In this document: positions 1 through 8,623 of the stretch, piece after piece
Layout of the letters: every line of letters begins with the position of its first letter
How positions within the stretch are numbered: position 1 is the first letter of the stretch
Source of the DNA: RPQJ01 sp963712815
Lineage (GTDB): Bacteria; Pseudomonadota; Gammaproteobacteria; Steroidobacterales; Steroidobacteraceae
Length of the DNA stretch: 64,000 nt
Assembly: GCA_963712815.1 (NCBI GenBank)
Contig: CAVQJL010000012.1
Location: 868,001-932,000 of the forward strand
Reading direction: 5' to 3'
Position numbers and translations under genes: made by a program
The notes under the pieces: model-generated
The model's input: the letters and a program-made list of their open reading frames with translations, nothing else
What the model was told of the DNA's origin: nothing
Database searches by the model: none

Positions 1-241
1 CGCTGATCGCGAGCGCCGCCGGCACCAGGATCGCCTTGTTGACCACCGAGCCCTTGGCCACGGCCCACACCACCGGCAGCTCGCGGTTCGCCCTGACGCC
101 TGCGACCTGCTCCGCGTTGAGCGCGAGGTCGTCGCCGAGCACGCCCGCGGTCTTCTTGGTCGCGGTCTTGGTCAGCAGCGCGACGTCGTCGAGGACGCTC
201 GCGATGTCGTCGAGCAGGGCGAGGAGACTGGCGCCGGCCAT
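1..241 (-). CDS. DUF808 (YedI-like) membrane protein, N-terminal part only
   Basis: The first 80 residues of a protein read leftwards and run off the window edge. The start MAGASLLALLDDIASVLDDV, followed by the Lys/Thr-rich stretch TKTATKKTAGVLGDDLA, is the recognisable beginning of the DUF808/YedI family of predicted inner-membrane proteins, whose function is unknown. The ATG at 241 is the obvious start because it gives the family N-terminus. The gene is divergent from the rhodanese gene, leaving about 125 bp for both promoters. The family call is from memory of the family N-terminus, and the rest of the gene cannot be seen. Confidence 0.75.
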   Translation of the reverse strand, partial: MAGASLLALLDDIASVLDDVALLTKTATKKTAGVLGDDLALNAEQVAGVRANRELPVVWAVAKGSVVNKAILVPAALAIS

Positions 242-366
242 GAGAAGCACTCGGACTTGCTGGAGGTGCCATGGTACGGGCCGCCGGTGCACCGCGCGAG
301 GGGGTCAGTGCCCGCGTCTCGGCGGATTCGCAGTACAGTCACGTTCACCGTCGCAAGGAGAAGCCG

Positions 367-801
367 ATGCCACTCGAGATTCGCAGGAGCGTGGAGCAGA
401 TGCTGGCCGAAGCGATGTCGGCGATCGAGACGCTCGACGTCGAACAGGCGCGGGCGCTGCACGGCCAACCCGGCGTCACGTTCATCGACCTGCGCGACCC
501 CCGCGAAATCTGGCGCGAGGGTGGCGTTCCCGGTGCGCGCCAGGTGCCGCGCGGCATGCTCGAGTTCTGGCTCGATCCCGGCAGCCCCTACCACAAGAGC
601 TTCTTCGCGTCGGGCCACCGGTTCGTGTTCTTCTGCGCGGCGGGCTGGCGCTCCGCGCTCGCGGCAAAGACCGCGCTGGACATGGGCCTGACGCCGGTGT
701 GCCACATCGACGGCGGGTTCGGCGCGTGGAAGCAGGCCGGCGCGCCCGTGGAAACGGTCGACCCGAAGCATGCAGGCGGGGCCCGGCCGGAGCGCGGCTA
801 G
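367..801 (+). CDS. Rhodanese-like sulfurtransferase
   Basis: A 144-residue single-domain rhodanese. An N-terminal helix of about 35 residues precedes the domain core, with VTFIDLRDPREIWREGGVPG as the CDC25-like entry and FFCAAGWRS as the active-site loop, whose Cys would carry the persulfide. The C-terminal GGFGAWKQAG is typical. The ATG at 367 is preferred over an upstream in-frame ATG at 271 because AAGGAG lies about 7 nt before it and the extra residues look non-coding. It probably moves sulfane sulfur between thiols in the cytoplasm; the acceptor is unknown. It converges with the VIT-family gene only 7 bp away. Confidence 0.88.
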   Translation: MPLEIRRSVEQMLAEAMSAIETLDVEQARALHGQPGVTFIDLRDPREIWREGGVPGARQVPRGMLEFWLDPGSPYHKSFFASGHRFVFFCAAGWRSALAAKTALDMGLTPVCHIDGGFGAWKQAGAPVETVDPKHAGGARPERG

Positions 802-808
802 CGAACGC

Positions 809-1498
809 TCAGGTCGCGACGCCGAACAGCGTCCCGACCGCGGCCGTGAGAGCCATCGCCAGCGCGCCCCAGAAGGCGACCCGCAGCACGGACGGCACGA
901 TCGGCGCTCCCCCGGCGCGTGCGGCTACTAGGCCGAGCAGCGCGAGGAACAGCAACGAGCAGCCGGCGACGGCCGGCATCAGCGCGGACACCGGTACCCA
1001 CAGGACCATCAGCAGAGGCAGCGCAGCACCCACGGCAAAGCTGGCCGCCGACGCGAGCGCGGCCTGCACCGGCCGTGCGACCAGCGTTTCCGTGATGCCG
1101 AGCTCGTCGCGGCCGTGCGCACCCAACGCGTCGTGCTCCATCAGCTGGGTGGCCACGCTCGCGGCCAGGGTCGGGTCCAGGCCGCGCTTGACGTAGATCG
1201 CCGTGAGCTCGGCGTGCTCCTGTTCGGGATTCGCGGCGAGTTCCCGGCTCTCGCGAGCCAGGTCCGCGCGTTCGGTGTCCGCCTGCGAACTGACCGATAC
1301 GTACTCGCCCGCCGCCATCGACATGGCGCCGGCCACGAGGCCGGCCACGCCTGCCACCACGATGCCTTGCGAGCTGGCGCCGGCGGCTGCGACGCCGAGC
1401 ACCAGACTGGCCGTGGATACGATGCCGTCGTTGGCACCGAGCACCGTGGCTCGCAGCCAGCCGGTGCGATGCGTCCGGTGTCTTTCCCGGTGCCTCAT
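809..1498 (-). CDS. VIT1/CCC1-family transporter (predicted iron/manganese)
   Basis: A 229-residue inner-membrane protein of the vacuolar iron transporter family. The N-terminal motif LRATVLGANDGIVSTASLVL is the family signature of the first membrane helix. GLVAGAMSMAAGEYVSVSSQ forms the second helix and is followed by a charged cytoplasmic segment (about residues 75-130), where the family binds metals. Three hydrophobic segments complete the C-terminal half. Family members move Fe2+ or Mn2+ out of the cytoplasm; the substrate here is inferred. It lies just downstream of the DUF1428 gene on the same strand (16 bp), so the two may be co-transcribed. Confidence 0.88.
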   Translation of the reverse strand: MRHRERHRTHRTGWLRATVLGANDGIVSTASLVLGVAAAGASSQGIVVAGVAGLVAGAMSMAAGEYVSVSSQADTERADLARESRELAANPEQEHAELTAIYVKRGLDPTLAASVATQLMEHDALGAHGRDELGITETLVARPVQAALASAASFAVGAALPLLMVLWVPVSALMPAVAGCSLLFLALLGLVAARAGGAPIVPSVLRVAFWGALAMALTAAVGTLFGVAT

Positions 1499-1514
1499 GG
1501 GGCCCGCCCGGCGC

Positions 1515-1877
1515 CTACATCCAGACGATCGGCTTGAACCCGCCCCAGAACATGCGCTTGCCGTCGAAGGGCATCTTCTTCGGGTCTGCGTACTTCTGCA
1601 TCCTCGGATCGTTCATGAACTTCGGCATGATGCGGTCGCGATCGCGGCGCGACTTGTAGACGACGTAGGAGAACACCACGACCTCGCCGGGCTTGAGCTT
1701 GACGCTCTGCGGGAACGAGGTCCACTTGCCGGGCTTCACGTCGTCGGCAACGGCCTCGACGTAGGCCAGCGCCCCGAGTTCGCGCATCAACTTGCCGGCG
1801 TCGCGCGCCATGCGACGGTAGGCGGTAAGGTTCTTCTTCGGCACGGGCAGCACGAAGCCGTCCACGTAGTTCGCCAT
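1515..1877 (-). CDS. DUF1428 family protein (YbaA-like)
   Basis: A 120-residue cytoplasmic protein. It opens with MANYVDGFVLPVPKKNLTAY and contains VVFSYVVYKSRRDRDRIM and FDGKRMFWGGFKPIV, all characteristic of DUF1428, a dimeric alpha/beta-barrel fold related to small monooxygenase-like proteins. No catalytic function is established for the family. The full family length is present. It is the upstream member of a likely two-gene unit with the VIT-family transporter. Confidence 0.88.
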   Translation of the reverse strand: MANYVDGFVLPVPKKNLTAYRRMARDAGKLMRELGALAYVEAVADDVKPGKWTSFPQSVKLKPGEVVVFSYVVYKSRRDRDRIMPKFMNDPRMQKYADPKKMPFDGKRMFWGGFKPIVWM

Positions 1878-2033
1878 GTCGTTTCCCCCTCGTGGCCAGC
1901 CGGGTGCCTCCCGGCCGCGCGAGGCCCGACGTTAGCACAGCGGCGCCCGGACCGGACCATCCGGATTTCGGCTTACACTTGCGCAAGAGATGTGACGATC
2001 AACCGGTACGACGACGCCGAACCCGCCGCTAAC

Positions 2034-2414
2034 ATGACCTGCCCGTTCTGCACCCTGCCTCGGGAGCGGCTCGTCTTCGAGAGCGAGCTCGCCTTCGTCA
2101 TCCGCGACGGCTTCCCGGTCTCGCCGGGACACACGCTCGTCATCCCGAAGCGTCACGTCGCGTCGTTCTTCGACACGACCGCCGACGAGCAGGCGGCGAT
2201 GCTGAAGCTGCTCAAGCTCGCGTGGGTCGAAGTCTGCCAACAGTTCGGCCCTGCCGGCTGCAACGTCGGCATCAACGACGGCGCTGCGGCCGGGCAGACG
2301 ATCGCGCACCTGCACATCCACCTGATCCCGCGCTACGCGGGCGATTGCGACGATCCGCGCGGCGGCGTCCGCTGGGTGCTGCCGGAGAAGGCCGCCTACT
2401 GGCACGGCGACTGA
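2034..2414 (+). CDS. HIT-family protein (histidine-triad hydrolase)
   Basis: A 126-residue histidine-triad protein. It begins MTCPFC, typical of the diadenosine-polyphosphate hydrolase-like branch, and carries GHTLVIPKRHVASFF and the catalytic triad motif AHLHIHLIPRY. Members hydrolyse nucleotide phosphoramidates or dinucleoside polyphosphates; the exact substrate is not predictable. The ATG at 2034 gives the usual N-terminus. An in-frame GTG at 1992 would add 14 residues (VTINRYDDAEPAAN), and neither start has a convincing ribosome-binding site. The gene converges on the terminator and tautomerase gene to its right. Confidence 0.88.
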   Translation: MTCPFCTLPRERLVFESELAFVIRDGFPVSPGHTLVIPKRHVASFFDTTADEQAAMLKLLKLAWVEVCQQFGPAGCNVGINDGAAAGQTIAHLHIHLIPRYAGDCDDPRGGVRWVLPEKAAYWHGD

Positions 2415-2540
2415 CCAGTCGGGGATCGCACGCCAGCCTCGCATCGCGAACGGGTCGGGATGCGCGTCCTTTGTACGCCCGGCCGTCCGGCGATGCTTAC
2501 AGGTCCGTTGGAGATTCCCGGGTGTTTTCCGGGAGCTTGA

Positions 2541-2582
2541 AAAAAAGTCGGGGCGGCCTCCTGCAAGTGCCGCCCCGACTTT
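2541..2582 (-). terminator. Rho-independent terminator of the cupin-tautomerase unit
   Basis: A perfect 12-bp stem (AGTCGGGGCGGC at 2546-2557 with GCCGCCCCGACT at 2569-2580) and an 11-nt loop. Read on the minus strand, the stem is followed by six T residues (A run at 2541-2546). It sits 24 bp beyond the stop of the tautomerase gene. On the plus strand only two Ts follow, so termination of the HIT transcript here would be weaker. Confidence 0.88.
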
Positions 2583-2605
2583 CCGGTCGCCAGCCTGGCG
2601 TGTGC

Positions 2606-2830
2606 TCAGGCGGCCTTGCCCGCCGCCAGCGCCTGCACGTCGGACGCCTGCAGTGCCTTGCCGCCGATGGCCCAGTCCCCTCCTTCGAACTCCTTGATGC
2701 GCACCCAGGTCACGGGCCGCATGTTCTCGCCTTCGACCTCGATCATCGCGTCGGTGACGCGGGCGATGAGTTGCTGCTTCTGCTTCGGGGTGAAGACACC
2801 CTTGATCACGTCGATGGTCACGAGAGGCAT
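2606..2830 (-). CDS. 4-oxalocrotonate tautomerase-like protein
   Basis: A 74-residue tautomerase-superfamily subunit. Pro2 (MPLVTIDVIKGVF) becomes the catalytic N-terminal proline after Met removal. The beta-alpha-beta pattern, KQKQQLIARVTDAMIEVEG and VTWVRIKEFEGGDWAIGGK, fits the family, which works as oligomers of short chains. The substrate is unknown. It follows the cupin gene by 12 bp and shares its terminator, so both are probably made together and could act on the same small molecule. Confidence 0.88.
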   Translation of the reverse strand: MPLVTIDVIKGVFTPKQKQQLIARVTDAMIEVEGENMRPVTWVRIKEFEGGDWAIGGKALQASDVQALAAGKAA

Positions 2831-2842
2831 GTCGTTTCTCCT

Positions 2843-3208
2843 TCAGGTTGAAAGCTTCGTCTTGAGATGCTCGATCACCTCGCCCATCGGTCCGGCGGGG
2901 CTGAACTCGATGGCTTCATAGTCCTCGTCGACCCGGACCGTGTGGCCGGGCGGCCAGTAGTAGACCTCGCCTGCGCGGACGGTCTCTTCGCGACCGTCCG
3001 CATAGCGCACATGGATCGAGCCGCGAATGACGGTGCCCCAGTGCGGGCACTGGCAGAGGTCCTGCGGCAGGCCCACGAGCAGCGGTGCGGCATCCGCACC
3101 CTTCGGGAAGCGGATGCGGGCGACGTTCAGGCCCTCCCAGTCCTGCGCCTGGATACAGACACCGCCGGCCTCGAGGCGAGTCGGCAAGTGGGTGATCTGC
3201 TGTTTCAC
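2843..3208 (-). CDS. Cupin-domain protein
   Basis: A 121-residue single-domain cupin. The stretch CQCPHWGTVIRGSIHVRYAD corresponds to cupin motif 1 and AGEVYYWPPGHTVRVDEDYE to motif 2. Possible metal ligands are the His residues of PHWG and PPGHT and acidic residues between them. No specific activity is recognisable. It is the first gene of a two-gene unit with the tautomerase and is divergent from the winged-helix regulator at 3355, with about 146 bp between their starts, an arrangement often seen for a regulator and its target. Confidence 0.82.
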   Translation of the reverse strand: MKQQITHLPTRLEAGGVCIQAQDWEGLNVARIRFPKGADAAPLLVGLPQDLCQCPHWGTVIRGSIHVRYADGREETVRAGEVYYWPPGHTVRVDEDYEAIEFSPAGPMGEVIEHLKTKLST

Positions 3209-3354
3209 GGTGGTCTCCTCGCTGGTGGCCGGCTGCGGACGATCCCGCCGCCGGTGACTGCATTTCTACGCCGCACGGCGTGCCGGAGCTTGCAGAATCC
3301 ATGGAGAATTCATGGAAATTTGTCGGAGCCGGCGCCTGGGAGCATCATCGACCC

Positions 3355-4899
3355 ATGCTCTACCGGTTCGAGTCCTTCGAGCTCGACACGGCCAAGGTCG
3401 AGCTGCGCGAGAGCGGCGAGCCGCGCCCCGTCGAGAGGCAGGTGTTCGCGCTGCTGGCGCTGCTGGTCGAGAATCGCGAGCGTCTCGTCTCCAAGGACGA
3501 AATCCTCGAGAAGGTCTGGGACGGCCGCATCGTCTCCGAGGCCGCCGTGGCGAGCCGGATCAAGTCGGCACGACAGGCGCTGGGCGACGACGGCAAGGCA
3601 CAGCGGTTCATCAAGACGATCCACCGCCAGGGCTTTCGCTTCGTCGCGAGCGTCAAGGCCGAACGGTACGTGCAGGCTGCCGCCGAACCCGCGGCAGCAC
3701 CCGCCGAGCCGGCTGCGCAGCCGTCGATCGCCGTGCTGCCGTTCCGCCTGATCGGGGACGCGGGGCCCTGGGCTCCCATTGCCGACGCCCTGCCCCACGA
3801 GCTGATCGCCGAGCTGTCGCGGCTGCGATGGCTGTTCGTGACGGCGCGCGGCTCGTCGTTCCGGCTGCGGGCCGCGGATGCCGACATGGGCGAGATCGGC
3901 CGGCTGCTCGGCGTTCGCTATTGCCTCTCCGGCACGGTGGAGGTCGCGAACTCCACTTTGGCCGTGACGGTCGAGCTCGTGGACACGCGCAGCGGCGGCG
4001 TCGTCTGGGCCGATCACTTCGCCGGCGGCATCGACGCGGTGCACCCGATCCGCACCGAGATCCGTGCGAGGATCCTCGCGGCGCTCGAGATTCAGATCCC
4101 GCTGCACGAGGCCAACCTCGCGCGTCTCACGGTGACCGAGAATCTCGACGCCTGGTCGGCGTATCACCTCGGCCTGCAGCACATGTACCGCTTCAATCGG
4201 AAGGACAACGCCGCGGCCGCCGCGCTGTTCGGACACGCGGTCGCGCGCGACCCGGGTTTCGCACGCGCGCACGCGGGGCTGTCCTTCGTGCATTTCCAGA
4301 CCGCCTTCCTGCGCAACACGGAGGACATCGCCGCCGAGGTCGCCCTTGCCCGCAGTCACGCCGAGCAGGCGGTCGACCTCGATCCGCTCGACCCGTTCGT
4401 GAACTTCACCATGGGGCGCACGTTCTGGCTGCAGGGCGACCTGGACGGCAGCCTCGGCTGGCTCGAGCGCTCGACCGCCATCAGCCCGAACTATGCGCAG
4501 GGCATCTATGCCCGTGCCTGGACGGAAACCCTGGCGGGACGCGGTCTCGAGGGTCGCGGCCACGTCGATTTTGCGATGAAGCTGAGCCCGCTGGACCCGC
4601 TCCACTACGCGATGCTGGGAACCCGGGCCTTCACCCACATGACGCTGGGCGAGGATGCCGAAGCCGCGCAGTGGGCGGAGCGGGCTGCGCGCTCGCCGGG
4701 CGCGCACGTGCTGATCGCGATGATTGCGGCCGCGGCACAGACCATGGCGGGCGACGAGGCACGCGCGGCATCGTGGGCGGCGAACGTTCGGGCGCGCAAT
4801 GCCGCGCTCACGCGGGAGGATTTCTTCCGCTCGTTCCCGATGAAGTCCGAGTCGATGAAGTCGCGGGTCTCGAGTGCCCTCGCGCGCCTCGGATTCTGA
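3355..4899 (+). CDS. Winged-helix (OmpR/CadC-type) regulator with TPR domain
   Basis: A 514-residue one-component regulator. Residues 1-100 form a DNA-binding winged helix: MLYRFESFELDTAKVELRES, then RQVFALLALLVENRERLVSK and a recognition helix near AAVASRIKSARQALGDDGK. A middle region beginning PSIAVLPFRLIGD resembles the domain found in cyclase/TPR proteins and is followed by tetratricopeptide-like helical repeats to the end. No membrane segment is evident, unlike CadC. The ATG at 3355 gives the family N-terminus; an upstream in-frame ATG at 3280 would add 25 unlikely residues. Its targets may be the divergent cupin-tautomerase unit (inference). Its last 295 bp overlap the tail of the convergent protease-like gene. 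Confidence 0.85.
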   Translation: MLYRFESFELDTAKVELRESGEPRPVERQVFALLALLVENRERLVSKDEILEKVWDGRIVSEAAVASRIKSARQALGDDGKAQRFIKTIHRQGFRFVASVKAERYVQAAAEPAAAPAEPAAQPSIAVLPFRLIGDAGPWAPIADALPHELIAELSRLRWLFVTARGSSFRLRAADADMGEIGRLLGVRYCLSGTVEVANSTLAVTVELVDTRSGGVVWADHFAGGIDAVHPIRTEIRARILAALEIQIPLHEANLARLTVTENLDAWSAYHLGLQHMYRFNRKDNAAAAALFGHAVARDPGFARAHAGLSFVHFQTAFLRNTEDIAAEVALARSHAEQAVDLDPLDPFVNFTMGRTFWLQGDLDGSLGWLERSTAISPNYAQGIYARAWTETLAGRGLEGRGHVDFAMKLSPLDPLHYAMLGTRAFTHMTLGEDAEAAQWAERAARSPGAHVLIAMIAAAAQTMAGDEARAASWAANVRARNAALTREDFFRSFPMKSESMKSRVSSALARLGF

Positions 4900-5591
4900 C
4901 TCTCCGGCGTCGTAGCGTTGACGAGCCCTATCCGCGCCGCCTCCTCGCGCGAAAGCAGCCGGATCGAGTCGTGCGGCGTCGTCTGCATCATCCGGAACAA
5001 CTGGGTGCTGACGCCCATGGCCCTGAGGTACGCGGTGGCCTCCGCGGCCACGCGCTGCTCGAATGCGCCTTCGTCGGGCACGGGCACGCGATTGGCGGCG
5101 CGGTGGATCCCGATCACCGAGTCGCCGTCGAGGAACCGGCGCGAGCCGCCTGCGTAGGCGAACGGGCAGGCGCTGTAGCACACGCCGCGCCCGGGCTGCA
5201 GAGGGTCCGCGCCGCGCCGCCCCACGTGCGCGCTGAATCCCTGCTCGCGCAGCAGGCGGCCGATCGACATGGCGGCGACCAGGCTCCCGCCGGGCGAGTT
5301 GAAGTACACGGAGGCCTGCGAGATCCGCTGCTCGACCACGAATCGGGCCAGTCGCGCCGGCGCAGCCTGGTCGAACTCGCCGTCGAGATACACGGCCCAG
5401 TGCCCAAGGCCGCGCTCCGACGCCCCGGCGCCGAGCGGCACGGCCGCTATCGTGAGGTAAGCTGTACTGGCGCGCCCGGATTGCGCCGGCGCCGGTCCGG
5501 CCGCCAGCAGGCCGAGCAGGAGCGCCGAGGAGGCCTGAATCCACGCGCCATCGCGACCCGAAGGCTGTTGTGCACTGCAAACGTTCGACAT
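4605..5591 (-). CDS. ClpP/SppA-fold exported protease-like protein with overlong 3' end
   Basis: A 328-residue open frame. The N-terminus has a signal-like segment (ASSALLLGLLAAGPAPAQ). The middle shows a ClpP/crotonase-type fold: SVYFNSPGGSLVAAMSIGRL as the oxyanion strand and GVCYSACPFAYAGGSRRF with the probable nucleophilic Ser, resembling predicted periplasmic proteins of the ClpP class. The domain looks complete by about residue 235 (AARIGLVNATTPE). The remaining ~95 residues are read antisense to the winged-helix regulator and look non-natural, so the true stop may have been lost. The start at 5591 is chosen because it puts the hydrophobic signal near the N-terminus. It is divergent from cydA with only 16 bp between start codons. 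Confidence 0.68.
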   Translation of the reverse strand: MSNVCSAQQPSGRDGAWIQASSALLLGLLAAGPAPAQSGRASTAYLTIAAVPLGAGASERGLGHWAVYLDGEFDQAAPARLARFVVEQRISQASVYFNSPGGSLVAAMSIGRLLREQGFSAHVGRRGADPLQPGRGVCYSACPFAYAGGSRRFLDGDSVIGIHRAANRVPVPDEGAFEQRVAAEATAYLRAMGVSTQLFRMMQTTPHDSIRLLSREEAARIGLVNATTPESQNPRRARALETRDFIDSDFIGNERKKSSRVSAALRARTFAAHDAARASSPAMVCAAAAIIAISTCAPGERAARSAHCAASASSPSVMWVKARVPSIA

Positions 5592-5607
5592 CGCGGACAC
5601 CTGAGCC

Positions 5608-7020
5608 ATGGACCTAGCCCCCGACACCCTGGTGCTGCTCTCCCGGATCCAGTTTGCCTTCACGGTAAGCTTCCACATCATCTTCCCGGCCTTCACGATC
5701 GGACTGTCCGCCTTCATCGCCACGCTGCTGATCGCCCACCTGCGGACCGGTCGCGAACACTACCGCACCCTGGCGCGATTCTGGACCAAGGTCTTCGCGG
5801 TCTCCTTCGCCATGGGCGTGGTGTCCGGCATCGTGCTGTCGTATCAGTTCGGCACCAACTGGAGCCGGTTCTCGGAAATCACCGGCAACGTCATCGGCCC
5901 GGTGATCGGCTACGAGGTGCTCACCGCGTTCTTCCTCGAAGCCACCTTTCTCGGCGTCATGCTGTTCGGCGGTGACCGGGTGCCGAAGTGGCTGCACGCG
6001 ATGTCGGCCGTGATCGTCGCCGTCGGCACCGCGCTGTCGGCGTTCTGGATCCTCTCGGCGAACAGCTGGATGCAGACCCCCGCAGGTTTCGAGATGCGCG
6101 ACGGCATCGCCTTCCCGGTCAGCTGGTTCGAGATCGTCTTCAACCCGAGCTTCCCTTACCGCTTCGTGCACATGTTGACGGCGGCCTACCTCACCACGTC
6201 GCTGGTCGTGCTGGCGGTCGGCGCGCGCTACCTGCTGGCGGGCCGCTTCATCGAGGAAGGCAAGACCATGGCGCGCATGGGCGTCGGCATGCTCGCCGTG
6301 CTCGCGCCGCTGCAGCTCGTGATCGGCGATTTCCACGGCCTCAACACGGCGAAGCACCAGCCCGCCAAGGTGGCGGCGATGGAGGCGCACTGGGACGGCA
6401 GCAAGCCTGCCGACCTCGTGCTGTTCGCCTGGCCGGACGCCAAGGCCGAACTCAACCGCTTCGAGGTGTCGATCCCGAAAGGCGCAAGCCTGATCATCAC
6501 GCACGACCCGGACGGGCTGTTCCCCGGGCTCAAGGACTTCGCCCCCGAGGACCGGCCGCCGGTGTGGCCGGTGTTCTTCTCGTTCCGCATCATGGTGGGG
6601 ATCGGCCTCGCGATGATCGCCATGGGGCTGGTCGGCGCCTGGCTTTGGTGGCGCGGCCGGCTGTTCGACACGCGCTGGTTCCTCAGGCCCGTCGGCTACG
6701 CCTGGTCGCTCGGCTTCGTCGCGATCCTCGCGGGCTGGATGGTCACCGAGATCGGCCGCCAGCCCTGGGTGGTGCACGGCGTGCTGCGCACTGCGCAGGC
6801 GACCTCGCCGGTGCTCACCTCGACCGTCGCGATCTCGCTCGCGCTGTTCGTGTTCGTGTACTGCGTGGTGTTCGGCGTGGGCGTGCTCTACATCCGTCGG
6901 CTGCTGCAGAAGGGGCCGACGCCGACGGCACATGGTCCCGACCAGTCGCTGCCGAATCGTCCGCTCGCCGCCGCGCAGCGGGCGACGAGAGAGGCGCTGG
7001 CGCCGGGCGGCGCGTCGTGA
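5608..7020 (+). CDS. cydA: Cytochrome bd-type quinol oxidase subunit I (short Q-loop, CIO type)
   Basis: A 470-residue multi-span membrane protein that oxidises quinol and carries the haems of the bd oxidase. The early haem ligand His lies in SFHIIFPAF, a second in PYRFVHMLTAAYL, and the conserved GWMVTEIGRQPWVVHGVLRT comes near the C-terminus. The periplasmic Q-loop is short and total length is about 50 residues below E. coli CydA, as in cyanide-insensitive (CioA) enzymes. It overlaps cydB by GTGA, indicating translational coupling. No cydX-like gene was recognised downstream. High oxygen affinity and cyanide tolerance are family inferences. Confidence 0.95.
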   Translation: MDLAPDTLVLLSRIQFAFTVSFHIIFPAFTIGLSAFIATLLIAHLRTGREHYRTLARFWTKVFAVSFAMGVVSGIVLSYQFGTNWSRFSEITGNVIGPVIGYEVLTAFFLEATFLGVMLFGGDRVPKWLHAMSAVIVAVGTALSAFWILSANSWMQTPAGFEMRDGIAFPVSWFEIVFNPSFPYRFVHMLTAAYLTTSLVVLAVGARYLLAGRFIEEGKTMARMGVGMLAVLAPLQLVIGDFHGLNTAKHQPAKVAAMEAHWDGSKPADLVLFAWPDAKAELNRFEVSIPKGASLIITHDPDGLFPGLKDFAPEDRPPVWPVFFSFRIMVGIGLAMIAMGLVGAWLWWRGRLFDTRWFLRPVGYAWSLGFVAILAGWMVTEIGRQPWVVHGVLRTAQATSPVLTSTVAISLALFVFVYCVVFGVGVLYIRRLLQKGPTPTAHGPDQSLPNRPLAAAQRATREALAPGGAS

Positions 7021-8030
7021 CGGGCCTCGAGTACACGATGCCGGTGATCTGGGCGCTGCTCATCGGCACGTCGGTCGCGCTCTACATCGTGCTCGACGGC
7101 TTCGACCTCGGGCTCGGGATCCTCTTCCCGTACTTCCGCAGCGAGCAGGACCGCGACCAGATGATGAACTCGGTCGCGCCGTTCTGGGACGGCAACGAGA
7201 CCTGGCTGGTCCTGGGCGGCGGCGGCCTGTGGGTGGCGTTTCCGCAGGCCTACGCGGTGATCATGCCGGCGCTCTACCTGCCGGTGATCCTCATGCTCCT
7301 GGCGCTGATCTTCCGAGGCGTGGCCTTCGAGTTCCGCTGGATCGCCAAGCCGCGCCACCGCAAGTGGGACATCGCATTTGCGGCCGGCTCGACGGTGGCC
7401 GGGCTGAGCCAGGGCATCATCCTCGGCGCGCTGATCGAGGGCATCACGGTCGTGGACGGCCAGTTCGCCGGTGGCGCCTTCGACTGGCTCACGCCGTTCA
7501 CGGTGATGTGCGGGCTAGGCGTCGTGGCGGGTTACGCGCTGCTCGGATCGACCTGGCTCATGATGAAGACCGAGGGACCGGTGGAGGTGCGCGCACGTCG
7601 CACGGCACCGAAGCTGCTCGGGGTGCTTATGCTGTTCATCGGCGTCGTGAGCCTGTGGACGCCGCTCATGATCGAGCGCATCGCCGAGCGCTGGTTCAGC
7701 CTGCCGAACCTCTACTACCTCGCGCCGGTGCCGCTCGCCACGCTGCTGCTCGCCTGGACGTGCTGGCGCGGCACGCTCGCCGGCCGCACCGTCGTGCCGT
7801 TCCTCTCGGCGGTCGGCATCTTCATGCTCGCCTACGCCGGGCTCGTGATATCGAACGCGCCGTGGCTCGTGCCACCCACCCTCACGATCTGGGACACCGC
7901 AGCCTACGTGGGCTCGCAGGTGTTCATGCTGATCGGTACGACCCTGCTTCTGCCGATGGTGCTCGGTTACACGGTGTTCGTGTTCTGGGTGTTCCGCGGC
8001 AAGCTCAAGCCGGGCGAGGGCTACCACTGA
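7017..8030 (+). CDS. cydB: Cytochrome bd-type quinol oxidase subunit II
   Basis: A 337-residue subunit with about eight membrane spans, partner of the preceding subunit I. ALYIVLDGFDLGLGILFPYF, WDGNETWLVLGGGGLWVAFP and FEFRWIAKPRHRKWD are the classic CydB signatures. The start is taken as GTG 7017, which overlaps the cydA stop by 4 bp; ATG 7038 (MPVIWALL) is the alternative. It stabilises haem binding by subunit I in the membrane. The stop is 15 bp from the convergent VOC gene. Confidence 0.95.
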   Translation: MTGLEYTMPVIWALLIGTSVALYIVLDGFDLGLGILFPYFRSEQDRDQMMNSVAPFWDGNETWLVLGGGGLWVAFPQAYAVIMPALYLPVILMLLALIFRGVAFEFRWIAKPRHRKWDIAFAAGSTVAGLSQGIILGALIEGITVVDGQFAGGAFDWLTPFTVMCGLGVVAGYALLGSTWLMMKTEGPVEVRARRTAPKLLGVLMLFIGVVSLWTPLMIERIAERWFSLPNLYYLAPVPLATLLLAWTCWRGTLAGRTVVPFLSAVGIFMLAYAGLVISNAPWLVPPTLTIWDTAAYVGSQVFMLIGTTLLLPMVLGYTVFVFWVFRGKLKPGEGYH

Positions 8031-8045
8031 CCCTGGGCGAATCGA

Positions 8046-8420
8046 CTACTGCACCGAGTGCAGGCCGATCATGTTGCCGTCGGGATCCTGCGCAAGGGCG
8101 ACGAAGCCGTACTGGCCGATCGAGAGCTTGTCCCGCACCAGCGTCCCGCCCGCGGCTACGACCCGACCGGCCTCCGTGGCGCAGTCCACGCAATTAAAGT
8201 ACACGAGCGTGCTGTTGCCGCCCGAAGGCACGCCCTCGGCCTTGACCAGGGATCCACCCGTCCCCGGCGCCTCCATGACCATGGGAAAGGCCCACATCTC
8301 GAGCGCATCGACCTCGAGTCGCTCCAGGGTCAGGCCGAGCACGGCCTCGTAGAACCGCTTCGCGCGCCCCATGTCCTGCACGTAGATCTCGAACCAGCCG
8401 ACCGGATTGCGATTTGCCAT
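8046..8420 (-). CDS. VOC-family (glyoxalase/dioxygenase-fold) protein
   Basis: A 124-residue two-module VOC protein: VGWFEIYVQDMGRAKRFYEA at the start of module one, STLVYFNCVDCATEAG at the start of module two, and ALAQDPDGNMIGLHS with the usual C-terminal acidic position replaced by His/Ser. Such proteins are metal-dependent isomerases, dioxygenases or resistance proteins; this one cannot be assigned a substrate. The ATG at 8420 opens the family-type N-terminus MANRNPVGWFEIY. It is divergent from the small gene at 8624, with about 200 bp between. Confidence 0.85.
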   Translation of the reverse strand: MANRNPVGWFEIYVQDMGRAKRFYEAVLGLTLERLEVDALEMWAFPMVMEAPGTGGSLVKAEGVPSGGNSTLVYFNCVDCATEAGRVVAAGGTLVRDKLSIGQYGFVALAQDPDGNMIGLHSVQ

Positions 8421-8623
8421 GGTGCTTCCCCCTCGGCGCGGCGGACGGCGGAATGCCGCGCGGGACCGCGCGTTCTTTGTCGGACGATCGGACCTCGACG
8501 TTACGCCCGGGATGCAAGCCGGTCCAGTGCCGGCCGGCCGGGTACCCGCCTCTTGCGGCGCAACGCGCGAGTTCCTACAGTGTCTGGTCGTTCTACCGTA
8601 TCCCCGACCCCAAGGAGTCCTCA

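Noticed and set aside
3312..5975. A plus-strand open frame of almost 900 codons over the regulator and protease genes
   Set aside because: It is Arg/Ala/Gly-rich without any domain and overlaps two recognisable genes in other frames.
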